From the NCBI RefSeq assembly GCF_021431925.1, contig NZ_CP090372.1, forward strand, positions 1 to 64,000: DNA of 64,000 nucleotides, written 5' to 3'. Position 1 is the stretch's first letter. The number at the start of each line of letters is the position of its first letter. The notes beneath the pieces are model-generated. The model saw nothing but the letters and a program-made list of their open reading frames with translations. It was not told the origin of the DNA and did not search any database. This DNA comes from Halobaculum sp. CBA1158 (GTDB taxonomy: Archaea > Halobacteriota > Halobacteria > Halobacteriales > Haloferacaceae). Below are positions 15,421 to 24,338 of the stretch, piece by piece. The translations under genes and the position numbers were made by a program.

Positions 15421-17679
15421 TTATCGACCCGCGCTCTCGTTCGAGAGCGTCACGCTGACGCCGCGCTCGGGCGGCGACTCGCCGACGCCCTGCGGAACGC
15501 ACCGCGTCGGCACCGGACACCGCTCGACCGTCGGCGTCAGCACCGTCGTCTCCCCGTCGATCCGCTCCAGCGGGAACACCAGCTGGTAGCTGTACCCCCG
15601 TGACGGTCCCGTCGAGACGAACACCTCCACGCTGATCTCGTCGCCGTCGTCGAGCGGTAGGCGCGCGCCGTCGCCGCCGTCCCCGTCGCTCCCCTCGTCA
15701 CCGCCCCCGCCGCCGACGCCGCCGGCGGTGAGGTTCGGCCCGGACACGGTCAGTTCGTCGCCCTCGACCGCGACCGACAGCGACAGCGATCCCCCGTCGT
15801 CGGTCGCCGCGAGGTACGCCGAGCCGCGGTCGCCCGTGACGCGGACGGTCGTGCTCTCGACGGCGTCGGGTCGCTCCATCGTCGCGTCGAGGACGACCCG
15901 CTCGCCGGTGACGCGCTCGACCGACTGGACCGTTCCGCGGACGGTCGAGCCGTCCGTCGGCACCCACGACCCGGCGTACACGTAGCGGTACAGCTCCCTG
16001 TCGGGGTACTCGCGGGCGACGGCGAGCTCGCGCTCTTCGCCCAGGGCGTACACGCGCTCGCCGTCGTAGTCGGCGTCGTTGCGCAGCGCCTGGAACGGGT
16101 GGTTGAGCCACGGGCCGTACGGCGTCGGGAGGAACACCACGGAGTTCGGGGGGACCGCCGATCCCGCCTCGGCGTCCGCTCCCGCCCCGTCGCCGGCGAC
16201 CAGCGGGCCGTACCCGGCGCGAAGCTCCGCGCTCACGTCGGCGTTGCGCTCGACGGGCGCGTCGACGGCGGCGACGACCGCCGGCCCGGCCGCGACCGCA
16301 CCGGCGACGATCAACGCCGCGGCGGCGACCGACCGGGCCCGCCGGGGGGTGACCTCGATGCGCCCGCCGACCGCCGCCGTCTCACGCTGGCTCGCCGCCG
16401 TCCCCGCGGCCGCGACGACGCGCCGCCCGACGAGCGCGACCGCCGCGGCCGCGAACACCGCCGTCGGGACGATCAGGTCGTAGTGGTAGTACGGTCCGAG
16501 GTAGTGGATCAGGCCGTCGGTCTCCACCTCGAGCGCGCCGAGGACGTTGTAGTTGCCCCAGAATCCGACGTTGCCGGCGGCGACCGTGAGGAACGTCGCG
16601 GCCGCGAGGCCCCGATTCACCCTGAACCCGCGACGGTCGCCGGCCGACCTGTCGGGGGCGACGAGCCCGACGACGACGCCGACGAGGGCGGTGGCAGCGC
16701 CCAGCGATCCGGCGACGACCCACTCGGTGAACAGGTCTTCGAGGACGAGCGCGTTCGCCTCCAGCGCCAGTTCCGGGGTGTAGTCGACACCGTGCCCGAG
16801 GATGGCGCGCTCGCCGAATCCGACGCCGTCCTCGGGGGCGAACGCGAGGTACGGGAACACCAGCGGGTCGCCCGTGACGACGGCGTTGTACCCCAGCGTA
16901 ACGAGCACCCCGGCGGTCCCCAGCGTCGCCGTGATGGCGCGCCGACGGAACAGCGTGCGACCCGCGGCCGTCGTCTCGCGACCCGGGACACCGCCTCGCC
17001 ACGCGCCCGAGGAGACCAACGTCGCGACCGCGTGGGCGACGAACGGGAGCGCGAACAGGACCGCGGTGTAGGGTCGCGTGAAGAACGCCAGCCCGACGGC
17101 GACGCCCGCGAGGACGGCCTCGCGGGGTCGCTCCAGGCGCTCGCCCCGGAGGTACCAGACCGCGAACGCGACGTTCAGCGTCGTCGTCAGCGCGTACGGG
17201 AGGAACACGCCCGAGTGAACGACGAAAAGCGGCGTCGCGAGCAGGAGCACCCCCGCGAGGAGGCCGACGCGGGCGTCGAACAGCTCGCGGCCCAGCGCGA
17301 CGGTTCCCAGCACCAGCCCGGCCGCGATCCCCGCGAGGGCGACGGTGTAGCCGCCCAGGAGCCTCCCGAGCGCGAAGACGGCCGCCGGCACCGGCGCGTA
17401 CTTCGAGTACAGCCCGCTGTCGCTCTCGACGAAGAACCACGGCCGGAACGCGCCCTCGACGGGCGGTCTGAGGTACAGCCGCCCGGACAGGAGCATGTCC
17501 GCCTGCTGGAGGTAGACGCCCTCGTCGTGGTTCAGCGACCGGAACGGGAACACCTCTCCGGCGACGACGAAGGCGACGCCGGCGGCGACGAGCGCGAGCA
17601 TGACCGCGCCCGCCCGGGCCGGGTCGATGTCCGAGAGCCCACCGCCGAGCCGTCCGTCGTTGGCAGCCTCGTCGGTCAT
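15421..17679 (-). CDS. GT-C family membrane glycosyltransferase (PMT/ArnT-like)
   Basis: A 752-residue protein. Residues 20-470 contain about a dozen transmembrane helices. An acidic motif in the first extracellular loop, FRSLNHDEGVYLQQADMLL (about 46-64), matches the catalytic loop of GT-C enzymes such as ArnT and protein O-mannosyltransferases. The C-terminal 280 residues are a soluble beta-rich domain outside the cell, with a Gly/Asp-rich linker. It would transfer a sugar from a lipid carrier to protein or glycolipid. It begins directly after the stop codon of the iron ABC ATPase (no gap), so it is the last gene of the iron-uptake operon. That is an unusual partner for such a transporter. 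Confidence 0.8.
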   Translation of the reverse strand: MTDEAANDGRLGGGLSDIDPARAGAVMLALVAAGVAFVVAGEVFPFRSLNHDEGVYLQQADMLLSGRLYLRPPVEGAFRPWFFVESDSGLYSKYAPVPAAVFALGRLLGGYTVALAGIAAGLVLGTVALGRELFDARVGLLAGVLLLATPLFVVHSGVFLPYALTTTLNVAFAVWYLRGERLERPREAVLAGVAVGLAFFTRPYTAVLFALPFVAHAVATLVSSGAWRGGVPGRETTAAGRTLFRRRAITATLGTAGVLVTLGYNAVVTGDPLVFPYLAFAPEDGVGFGERAILGHGVDYTPELALEANALVLEDLFTEWVVAGSLGAATALVGVVVGLVAPDRSAGDRRGFRVNRGLAAATFLTVAAGNVGFWGNYNVLGALEVETDGLIHYLGPYYHYDLIVPTAVFAAAAVALVGRRVVAAAGTAASQRETAAVGGRIEVTPRRARSVAAAALIVAGAVAAGPAVVAAVDAPVERNADVSAELRAGYGPLVAGDGAGADAEAGSAVPPNSVVFLPTPYGPWLNHPFQALRNDADYDGERVYALGEERELAVAREYPDRELYRYVYAGSWVPTDGSTVRGTVQSVERVTGERVVLDATMERPDAVESTTVRVTGDRGSAYLAATDDGGSLSLSVAVEGDELTVSGPNLTAGGVGGGGGDEGSDGDGGDGARLPLDDGDEISVEVFVSTGPSRGYSYQLVFPLERIDGETTVLTPTVERCPVPTRCVPQGVGESPPERGVSVTLSNESAGR

Positions 17680-18942
17680 CTACTCGGCGGGGTACCACGC
17701 GAGGGCGTGGTCGGCGACGAGCGTCACCGCGACGGACTCGCCGACGGCGAACTCCTCGGTGTGGTTGTGGAGACAGCGGAGCACTGTGCCGTCGTCAAGG
17801 CGGACGTGGTACACGAACGACGGCCCGGTGTACTGCCGGCGGACGACCTCGCCGTCGGCGTCCGCGTCGGCGACCGGGGTCGCCCGGAGGTCGTCCGGGC
17901 GGACGAGCACGTCGACGTGGCTGCCGGCGTACTCCTCGCCCAGTCCCTTCAACCGGTCGCGGTCGTACGTCCCGACGGCGGTCTCGATGGCGTCGGTCGT
18001 CACGCGCGCCGGCAGGAAGCTCGCCTGCCCGAGGAAGTCGGCGACGAACCGCGAGGCGGGGTGTTCGAACACCTCTCCCGGCGCGCCCATCTGTTCGACT
18101 CGCCCGTCGTTGACGACGGCCACGCGGTCCGACAGCGACAGCGCCTCCTCCTGGTCGTGCGTGACCGAGACGGCTGTGACGCCCGCCTCGTCGAGGATGC
18201 GCTTGACCTCCTCGCGCATCCGGACCCGGAGGCTCACGTCGAGGTTCGAGAAGGGTTCATCGAGCAGGAGCACGTCCGGTTCGGGGGCCAGCGACCGCGC
18301 CAGCGCCACCCGCTGGCGCTGTCCGCCCGAGAGGTCCCCGGGCGCTCGGTCGCCGTAGTCGCCCAGTCCGACGAGTTCGAGCAACTCCGCGACGCGGTCG
18401 TCGGCGGACTCGGAGTCGGGGTCGTCGAGCCCGAAGGCGACGTTCTCCGCGACCGAGAGGTGCGGGAACAGCGCGAACTCCTGGAACACCAACCCCACGT
18501 CGCGCTCCTCCGGCGGCGTCGCCGATCCCTCGCCGGCGACGACCTCGCCGCCGACGGAGATGGTCCCCTCGGTCGGCGTCTCAAGTCCGGCGATCAGGCG
18601 TAGCGTCGTCGTCTTGCCGCACCCGGAGGGACCGAGCAGCGTCACCAGCTCTCCCTCCCCGACCGCGAGATCCATGCCGGAGACGGCCGTCTCAGAGCCG
18701 TAGCGTTTCACCACGCCGTCGAGGCGCAACACCGGGTCACCGTCAGCGTCCGTTTCCGCGGCGTCGCCCCCTACGGCGTCACCTCTCACGCCGTCGCGGT
18801 CGCCGACGACGGTCGTCGCGCCGATGTCGTCGTCGCCGGTGCCGCCGGCGTCGTCGTCGGCGTCCCGAGCCGAGTCGGCGGCGACTCCGCCGTCGGGCGT
18901 CGCGTCGTCGTCGCCGGTCGGTGTGGCTGTGTCGTCACGCAT
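17680..18942 (-). CDS. ABC transporter ATP-binding protein, ferric-iron type
   Basis: A 420-residue ATPase powering the adjacent permease. Residues 1-68 are an Asp/Gly/Ala-rich extension unusual for the family. The ATPase core has Walker A GPSGCGKT (104-111), Q-loop in VFQEFALFP, signature LSGGQ (204-208) and Walker B VLLLDEP (224-230), with H-loop SVTHDQEEALSLSDR. After about residue 300 comes a TOBE-like regulatory domain. It overlaps the permease stop by 8 bases and abuts the GT-C gene. The start at 18942 is uncertain because the extension is low complexity; an internal start nearer residue 60 is possible. Confidence 0.9.
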   Translation of the reverse strand: MRDDTATPTGDDDATPDGGVAADSARDADDDAGGTGDDDIGATTVVGDRDGVRGDAVGGDAAETDADGDPVLRLDGVVKRYGSETAVSGMDLAVGEGELVTLLGPSGCGKTTTLRLIAGLETPTEGTISVGGEVVAGEGSATPPEERDVGLVFQEFALFPHLSVAENVAFGLDDPDSESADDRVAELLELVGLGDYGDRAPGDLSGGQRQRVALARSLAPEPDVLLLDEPFSNLDVSLRVRMREEVKRILDEAGVTAVSVTHDQEEALSLSDRVAVVNDGRVEQMGAPGEVFEHPASRFVADFLGQASFLPARVTTDAIETAVGTYDRDRLKGLGEEYAGSHVDVLVRPDDLRATPVADADADGEVVRRQYTGPSFVYHVRLDDGTVLRCLHNHTEEFAVGESVAVTLVADHALAWYPAE

Positions 18943-20593
18943 CGTCGGATCCCTTGAGTAGCGGCACCATCGAGAGGCCGGAGACGGCGACCAACACCAG
19001 CGCCGGTAGTGCCGCCCGCCCGTAGTAGCCGGCCTCCTGAACTCGCCAGATGTAGGTGACTATCGTTGTAAACCCTGTCGGATGCAGAATGAGCGTCGTG
19101 TCCAGTTCCTTCATCGTCGTCAGGAACACCAGCGCCGCGCCGGCGACCAGTCCGGGGGAGATGAGCGGGAGGGTCACCCGACGGAACGCCCCGCCCGGCG
19201 ACTCCCCGAGCAGCCGAGCCGCCCCGACCAGGTCGCGGTCGACGCCCAGCACCGACGAGCGCGTCGCCCCGACCGCCTGCGGCAGGAACCGGACGACGTA
19301 CGCGAACACCAGCAGGGGGAGCGACTGGTAGACGATCTGCGCCGCGCCGCCGCCGACGGTGTCGCGGAGCCACTGGCTGGAGAAGAACACCAGCGCAAGC
19401 CCCAGCACGACGCCGGGCATCGCGTAGCCGATGTACGTCGCGCGCTCGACGGCCTTCGAGAGCAGCGAGTTCGACCGCCCCGAGTAGTACGCCACCGGGA
19501 GCGCGACGAGCACGGTCACCGCCGCCGCGAGCACGGCGACGTACGCGGAGTTGATCGCGAACTCCGGGCTGAACGAGAGCCCGCCGCCGCTGTACCCCGG
19601 TCCCGAGCGCACCAGCCACATCGTGAGGATGCCGACCGGCAGCGCCAGCGTGAACAGGCTCACCAGCGCCGGCACCGTCGCGACGAGCCACCGAACCGGC
19701 CCGAGCGAGACGACCGTCTTCGCCGAGGACGGCGTCCCGTAGCCGGCTGCCGTGTCCGCGGAGACGCGCGACTCCAGTGCGAGGATGACCGCCGTCACCG
19801 CCAGCAACTGGATCGACAGCAGCGTCGCGTTCGCCCGGCCGACTCCGAAGCTGTTCAGCTCCACGTAGATGACGCGCGTGAACACGTCGAAGCGCATGAT
19901 CGCGGGCGTCCCGAAGTCCGACAGCGTGTACAGCGCAACCAGCAGCGCGCCCGCGGTGACGCCGGGAGCGATCTGCGGGAGGATCACCCGACGGAACGCC
20001 TGCGGATAGCTCTGGTTCAGCGTTCGCGCCGCCTCCAACTGGGTCGTATCGAACGACAGCAGCGACGCGCGCGTCGTGAGGAATACGTACGGGTAGGTGA
20101 ACAGCGTCAACACGAGCGTCGTCCCCCCGAGGCCGTACACCGTCGGCAACGCCGATGCGACCGCGCCGAGGCCGTACTCGCGCAGCAGGTCCGGGAGCGC
20201 GCCGCTGGGGCCGAACGCCGAGACGTACGCGAACGCGCCGATGTAGCTCGGCACGACCAGCGGGAGCGCCGCGACCACCGTCCAAAACCGTCGGAAGGGA
20301 AGGTTGGTCTGTACCGTGAGCACGGCGAGCGGGACGCCGAGCGCGACCGACGCGGCCGTGACGAGCGCGACGAGCGCGAGGCTGTTCGCCAGCACCGTCG
20401 CGGTGGTGTCGGAGGCGACGAGCGAGAGGGCCTCCCGGCCGTCGAGCGACGCGGCGCTGATCAACAGCCACGCCAGCGGCGACAACACGGCGGCGGCGAC
20501 GCCGGCGGCGAGCACGACCAGCGCCGTCCTCGGGCCGTCGTCGTCGCTGGCGAGCAGCCCGCGGACCCGCGCGACGGTCGTGCTCGGAGCCAT
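18935..20593 (-). CDS. ABC transporter permease, ferric-iron (FbpB/SfuB) type
   Basis: A 552-residue membrane protein with about 12 helices, arranged as two fused permease halves. Each half carries an EAA-like coupling loop: AARTLNQSYPQAFRRVILPQI in the first (starting near residue 185) and AARLLGESPGGAFRRVTLPLI in the second (near residue 460). The double-length, single-chain arrangement is characteristic of Fe(III) permeases such as FbpB. The ATG at 20593 is preferred over a GTG two codons upstream. It lies 20 bases after the binding-protein stop and overlaps the ATPase. Confidence 0.92.
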   Translation of the reverse strand: MAPSTTVARVRGLLASDDDGPRTALVVLAAGVAAAVLSPLAWLLISAASLDGREALSLVASDTTATVLANSLALVALVTAASVALGVPLAVLTVQTNLPFRRFWTVVAALPLVVPSYIGAFAYVSAFGPSGALPDLLREYGLGAVASALPTVYGLGGTTLVLTLFTYPYVFLTTRASLLSFDTTQLEAARTLNQSYPQAFRRVILPQIAPGVTAGALLVALYTLSDFGTPAIMRFDVFTRVIYVELNSFGVGRANATLLSIQLLAVTAVILALESRVSADTAAGYGTPSSAKTVVSLGPVRWLVATVPALVSLFTLALPVGILTMWLVRSGPGYSGGGLSFSPEFAINSAYVAVLAAAVTVLVALPVAYYSGRSNSLLSKAVERATYIGYAMPGVVLGLALVFFSSQWLRDTVGGGAAQIVYQSLPLLVFAYVVRFLPQAVGATRSSVLGVDRDLVGAARLLGESPGGAFRRVTLPLISPGLVAGAALVFLTTMKELDTTLILHPTGFTTIVTYIWRVQEAGYYGRAALPALVLVAVSGLSMVPLLKGSDDA

Positions 20594-20612
20594 CCTCACG
20601 CGCCCCCGCCGC

Positions 20613-21800
20613 TCACAGCACTCCGACGTCGCGCATGAGTTCGAGCGTCGGCTGGAGGTCCGACAGCTCGTTGAGGTCGATCTCCGGGGGGTTCAGCTCG
20701 CCGATCGGCGGCAGTCCGCCGACGGGGGGGATGTCCTCGACCATCGGGTACGCGTACGTCCGGGTGGCGAAGAACTCCTGGGCCTCCGCCGACAGCAGGT
20801 GCCGCACGAACGTGAACGCGAGCTCCTGCTGCTGGCTCGGCGACAGCACCGCCGCGCCGGCGACGTTGATCAGCCCGCCGGCGTCGCCGCTCGTGAACGC
20901 CAGATCCAGCGGGGCGTCGGGCCGGGCCGCCTGCACCCGCAGCGCGTAGTAGTGGTTCGCGAAGCCGGCCGTGAGCCCGCCGTCGGCGACGGCGTTCGAG
21001 ACGAGGAACTCGTTGTTGTACTCGGTGACGCCGGCGTCGAGCATCCCCTGGAGCCACTCGCGGGTGGCGTCCTCGCCCTCGATGATCCGCATCGCGGTGA
21101 CGAACGCCTGGAACGCGCCGTAGGTGGGTGCCCATCCCATCGCGTCCATCAGCTCGGGCGTCTCGGGGAACGCCATCACGTCGTCCGGGATGTCGCCCTC
21201 CGACAGCTCCTCGGTGTTGTACGGCACCGCCCGGGCCCGGCCGGCCGTCCCGGTCCATTGGTCTTCGGGGTGGAACTCGTCGGGGACGTTCTCGACGACG
21301 TTCGAGGGGAGGTTCGCGGTCAGCCCCTGTCCCGCGACGGCCGCCAGCGAGCCGGCGTCGACCGACCAGAACACGTCCGCGGGGGTCGCCTCTCCCTCGT
21401 TGACGATCGTGTTCGCGGCGTCGGCCGTGCCGGACTCGCGAAGCTGCGCGTCGAAGTCGGGGTAGATGTCCTCCAGTCGCGCGACGAGGTCGCGGTAGAG
21501 CCCGCCCTCGCCGCCGCCGAGGTACACCGTCAGCTCCCCGCTCAGTTCCGGCAGGTCGGCGATCCGGGTCCCGCCGATGTCGGAGCGACCCTCCGCCAGC
21601 GGCCCGGAGCCGCGGAACTCGCCGAACTCACCGCCAGCAGACCCGCCGGTGTCGGTCGCGTTGGCGGTTCCCTCGCCGCCGATGATGCCGTTACAGCCGG
21701 CCAGCCCGGCCGCGCCGGCCGCGCCGAGTCCCGCGAGTACCTTCCGCCGCCGATACGACTGCCGTCCGTCCGTGGTGTCGTCGTTCATGTTGTCAGTCAT
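20613..21800 (-). CDS. Ferric-iron ABC transporter substrate-binding lipoprotein
   Basis: A 395-residue exported protein. RRRKVLAGLG with a lipobox ending at GLAGCNG marks a Tat-dependent lipoprotein. It is followed by a Gly/Thr/Glu-rich linker and a type II periplasmic-binding fold starting at about residue 80 (SGELTVYLGGGEGGLYRDL). The paired tyrosines in FANHYYALRV match the position of the iron-coordinating Tyr pair of FbpA-type proteins. It would present Fe(III) to the permease on the outer face of the membrane. Start ATG 21800 overlaps the preceding gene by 8 bases; an in-frame ATG at 21788 is an alternative. Confidence 0.9.
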   Translation of the reverse strand: MTDNMNDDTTDGRQSYRRRKVLAGLGAAGAAGLAGCNGIIGGEGTANATDTGGSAGGEFGEFRGSGPLAEGRSDIGGTRIADLPELSGELTVYLGGGEGGLYRDLVARLEDIYPDFDAQLRESGTADAANTIVNEGEATPADVFWSVDAGSLAAVAGQGLTANLPSNVVENVPDEFHPEDQWTGTAGRARAVPYNTEELSEGDIPDDVMAFPETPELMDAMGWAPTYGAFQAFVTAMRIIEGEDATREWLQGMLDAGVTEYNNEFLVSNAVADGGLTAGFANHYYALRVQAARPDAPLDLAFTSGDAGGLINVAGAAVLSPSQQQELAFTFVRHLLSAEAQEFFATRTYAYPMVEDIPPVGGLPPIGELNPPEIDLNELSDLQPTLELMRDVGVL

Positions 21801-22974
21801 CTGCGGGCACCTCCGGGGCGTCCGCGGCGGCCGCACGCGTCCCCGCGCCCTCCACGCGATCGAGACAGTCGAGCCACGTGCGCATGTGCTCGCCGCAGTA
21901 GTTCAAGAACGCTCCGTTGTTCCACTGGGAGAAGTCTCCCTCGGCGAGCGCGTCGGCCATCTCCGCGAACGCCGCCTCGAAGGAGTCGGCGTCCTCCCCG
22001 ACGCCGTCGAGCACCTCCCAGACGTGCTCGTTGAGTTCGAGGCCGGCGACCTCGTTCGCGAGGTCGTCGAACGTCGAGCGCGGGGCCTTGTTGTGCTCGC
22101 ACAGCGGGCCGCCGTTGTACACCTGCTTGCCGAGCACGTCGGCGGCGCGCTTGAGGAACAGCCCCGACCAGATGTCGTCGAAGCGACCGACCTCCCACTC
22201 GTTGTCGTCCATCGGAAGCTGGTAGAACGCCGGGATCACCTCGCGCCGGAACGCGAGGTTCATCGAGCAGACCGTGAGGTACTGGCCCTCGCTCGCGACG
22301 AAGTCGCGCTCGAAGTCACCGCGCTTCGTTCGGGTCTCGGCCTGCCCCTGGAGGTCGCCGTCCATCAGGATCCGGACGGCGTCCAGGTCCGGGACGTTCG
22401 TCCAGAGGCCCTGGGAGGCGACGACGTCGTCGACGCGCTCGGTGGTCGTCTCGACCGTCTCGTCCATCGCCGCGTAGGGGTAGCCGCGGGGGTACAGGTC
22501 GGTGTCGGACTGGTAGAGGACGTTCACCCACGACTCGTCCGAGCGGACCGACTCCACCTCGCCCTCGTACGCGAGGTTCGCCATGTGGGTGCCGAAGAAG
22601 TCGTCCTCGGGGTGCGGAAGCGTGTCGTCGTCGATGAACACGCCGTACTCGAAGCGCTCGTGGGCCCACATGTACAGCAGGCCGAACGACGTCTGCGCGT
22701 GGCTCGCCGCGGGGATCAGGTGCGCGAACTCATCCGCGTCGTGGTCGGCGAACCACGCCTCGCGGGCGCTCCCGTCGAACACCGCCCCGTCGACGCCCTC
22801 CTCCTCGAGCATGGCCTCCATCGCGTCGGTGTCGCAGAAGTCCTCCGTCACGAGGACGAAGAACAACCGGTCGGTGTCGAAGCCGTGCTCGCGGGCGTTG
22901 TCGACGTACGACCGGAGGCACTCGTACTCCCGGATCGTCGGAACGACCACGCAGATGTCCTGTGGTGAACTCAT
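21793..22974 (-). CDS. Reversibly-glycosylated-polypeptide-like protein (GT75 / UDP-sugar mutase-like)
   Basis: A 393-residue soluble protein. It opens with ICVVVPTIREYECLRSYVDNA and contains GVFIDDDTLPHPEDDFFGTHM, a DDD acidic cluster in a GT-A-like context. Further on come SMNLAFRREVIPAFYQLPM and RFDDIWSGLFLKRA. These features resemble the plant reversibly glycosylated polypeptide/alpha-1,4-glucan-protein synthase family, whose members bind UDP-sugars and interconvert pyranose and furanose forms. Which activity applies here is unknown. It is the first gene of the iron ABC operon and overlaps the binding-protein gene. The promoter carries a TTAGG-N4-CCTAA palindrome. Confidence 0.75.
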   Translation of the reverse strand: MSSPQDICVVVPTIREYECLRSYVDNAREHGFDTDRLFFVLVTEDFCDTDAMEAMLEEEGVDGAVFDGSAREAWFADHDADEFAHLIPAASHAQTSFGLLYMWAHERFEYGVFIDDDTLPHPEDDFFGTHMANLAYEGEVESVRSDESWVNVLYQSDTDLYPRGYPYAAMDETVETTTERVDDVVASQGLWTNVPDLDAVRILMDGDLQGQAETRTKRGDFERDFVASEGQYLTVCSMNLAFRREVIPAFYQLPMDDNEWEVGRFDDIWSGLFLKRAADVLGKQVYNGGPLCEHNKAPRSTFDDLANEVAGLELNEHVWEVLDGVGEDADSFEAAFAEMADALAEGDFSQWNNGAFLNYCGEHMRTWLDCLDRVEGAGTRAAAADAPEVPADD

Positions 22975-22990
22975 TCGCCCGTAGCAACGA

Positions 22991-23004
22991 TTAGGGCCGC
23001 CTAA
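22991..23004. promoter_or_regulatory. TTAGG-N4-CCTAA operator candidate, iron-uptake operon
   Basis: TTAGGGCCGCCTAA lies 17-30 bases before the first gene of the iron operon. On the coding (minus) strand the half-site extends to TTTAGG, placed where a TATA box is expected, so a bound protein would block the basal machinery. The half-sites resemble those of DtxR/IdeR-type iron-dependent repressors. Confidence 0.65.
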
Positions 23005-23105
23005 AGGGTGTCGATTTTTCGGGCGACCGAAACCCCCGTCGCGTGGGGCGTCGCGAGCGCGGTGGCGGCGACGGATGTCGTCGCCTGGCACCCACCGGCC
23101 GGCGG

Positions 23106-24197
23106 TTATCCGTCGAGGGATACGCGTGCGCCCGACTCGGCCGACTCGTAGATCGCATCGAGCGCGCGTGCGTCGACGAGCCCGTGTCGGCCGTCGGGGC
23201 CGAACGGCTCGCCGGCGAGCAGGTGGTGACCGAAGTACGCGAACTCCTCGGCCAGTTGGTGGACCTGCTCGAACGTCACGTCCATCCGGGTGCCGTCGCG
23301 CTCGACGGCGAACTCGCGCGCCTCGCGCTCGTAGAACGCCGGATCGAGGATCAGTCGCCCGTCGGTGCCGGTCACCTCGAACCGGCTCGCGTGGCCGGCG
23401 TTCTGGCTGACCGTGCACGCAGCGTCGACGCCGCCGGGGAACGACAGCCGGTAGGCGGCGTGCTCGTCGACGCCGTCGAACGCCGCGTGCTCCGAGCGCG
23501 TACGTCCCGACGCGGCGACGGGGTCCTCGCCGAGGACGAACCGCGTCGTGTTCAGCGGGTAGACGCCCAGGTCCATGAGCGCACAGCCGCCCGACAGCTC
23601 GGGGTCGAGCCGCCATTGGTCGTGCTCGCTCGACAGCTCCCCGAGCATCGTCTGTGACATCGACGCGTGGACGTGGACCGCGTCGCCGACGAACCCGCCC
23701 GCGAGCAGTTCGCGCACCCGCCGAACCGCGGGGTCGGTCTGCATCCGGTACCCGACCATGAGCGGCACGCCGGCCGCCTCGCAGGCGTCGACGATCCGCT
23801 CGGCCCCCTCGACGGTCGCCGCCATCGGCTTCTCGCACAGCACCGCCTTCCCCTGCTCGGCGGCGGCCTCGACGTACTCTGGGTGGGTCGCGTTCGGCGT
23901 CGCGACGTACACCGCGTCGTACTCGTCGGCCGCGTCGCCGGCGCGAAACGCCGCCGGCGTCACGCCGGTCAGCCGGTGGTCGTCCGCGACCGTCTCGACC
24001 GCTTCGGCGTCGATGTCGGTCACGACTGTCGCCTCCGTGAACGCCGAGCGCTCGATGCCCGGGAGCGCCCAGTCGCGGGTGAACCACCCCGCTCCGACGA
24101 CCGCGATCCGGATCGGGTCGCCGACGGCGTCGGGATCGAGCGTCTGCCAGTCGCGGCGCGTGAAGTCGTCGACGTAGTCGGCGAGTCGCGTCTCCAT
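23106..24197 (-). CDS. gfo6: Gfo/Idh/MocA oxidoreductase, D-xylose 1-dehydrogenase-like (Gfo6 family)
   Basis: A 363-residue NAD(P)-dependent sugar dehydrogenase. The Rossmann motif IAVVGAGWFTRDWALPGI is at about residue 30, the family motif VLCEKPMAATVEGAE near 120, and YRMQTDPAVRRVRELL near 150. The C-terminal half has MDLGVYPLNTTRFVLGEDP and SQNAGHASRFEVTGTDG. The N-terminal phrase RLADYVDDFTRRDWQTLDPD and these blocks match my recollection of the haloarchaeal D-xylose dehydrogenase (NADP+). A related aldose may be the true substrate here. It sits alone between the iron operon and the GMC oxidoreductase operon. Confidence 0.85.
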   Translation of the reverse strand: METRLADYVDDFTRRDWQTLDPDAVGDPIRIAVVGAGWFTRDWALPGIERSAFTEATVVTDIDAEAVETVADDHRLTGVTPAAFRAGDAADEYDAVYVATPNATHPEYVEAAAEQGKAVLCEKPMAATVEGAERIVDACEAAGVPLMVGYRMQTDPAVRRVRELLAGGFVGDAVHVHASMSQTMLGELSSEHDQWRLDPELSGGCALMDLGVYPLNTTRFVLGEDPVAASGRTRSEHAAFDGVDEHAAYRLSFPGGVDAACTVSQNAGHASRFEVTGTDGRLILDPAFYEREAREFAVERDGTRMDVTFEQVHQLAEEFAYFGHHLLAGEPFGPDGRHGLVDARALDAIYESAESGARVSLDG

Positions 24198-24338
24198 CGG
24201 GCGTGGCGACGCCCGCCGCGCGGATAAGTCTCGCCGTCGGCGACTCCCCCGACACGGAGTCGAACGCGACCGCGACCCTCTTTTGCCCCGTGCCGGCGTC
24301 GACCGGACCGACGCGCTCCCCGCGGCTTCCCCGCCCGT

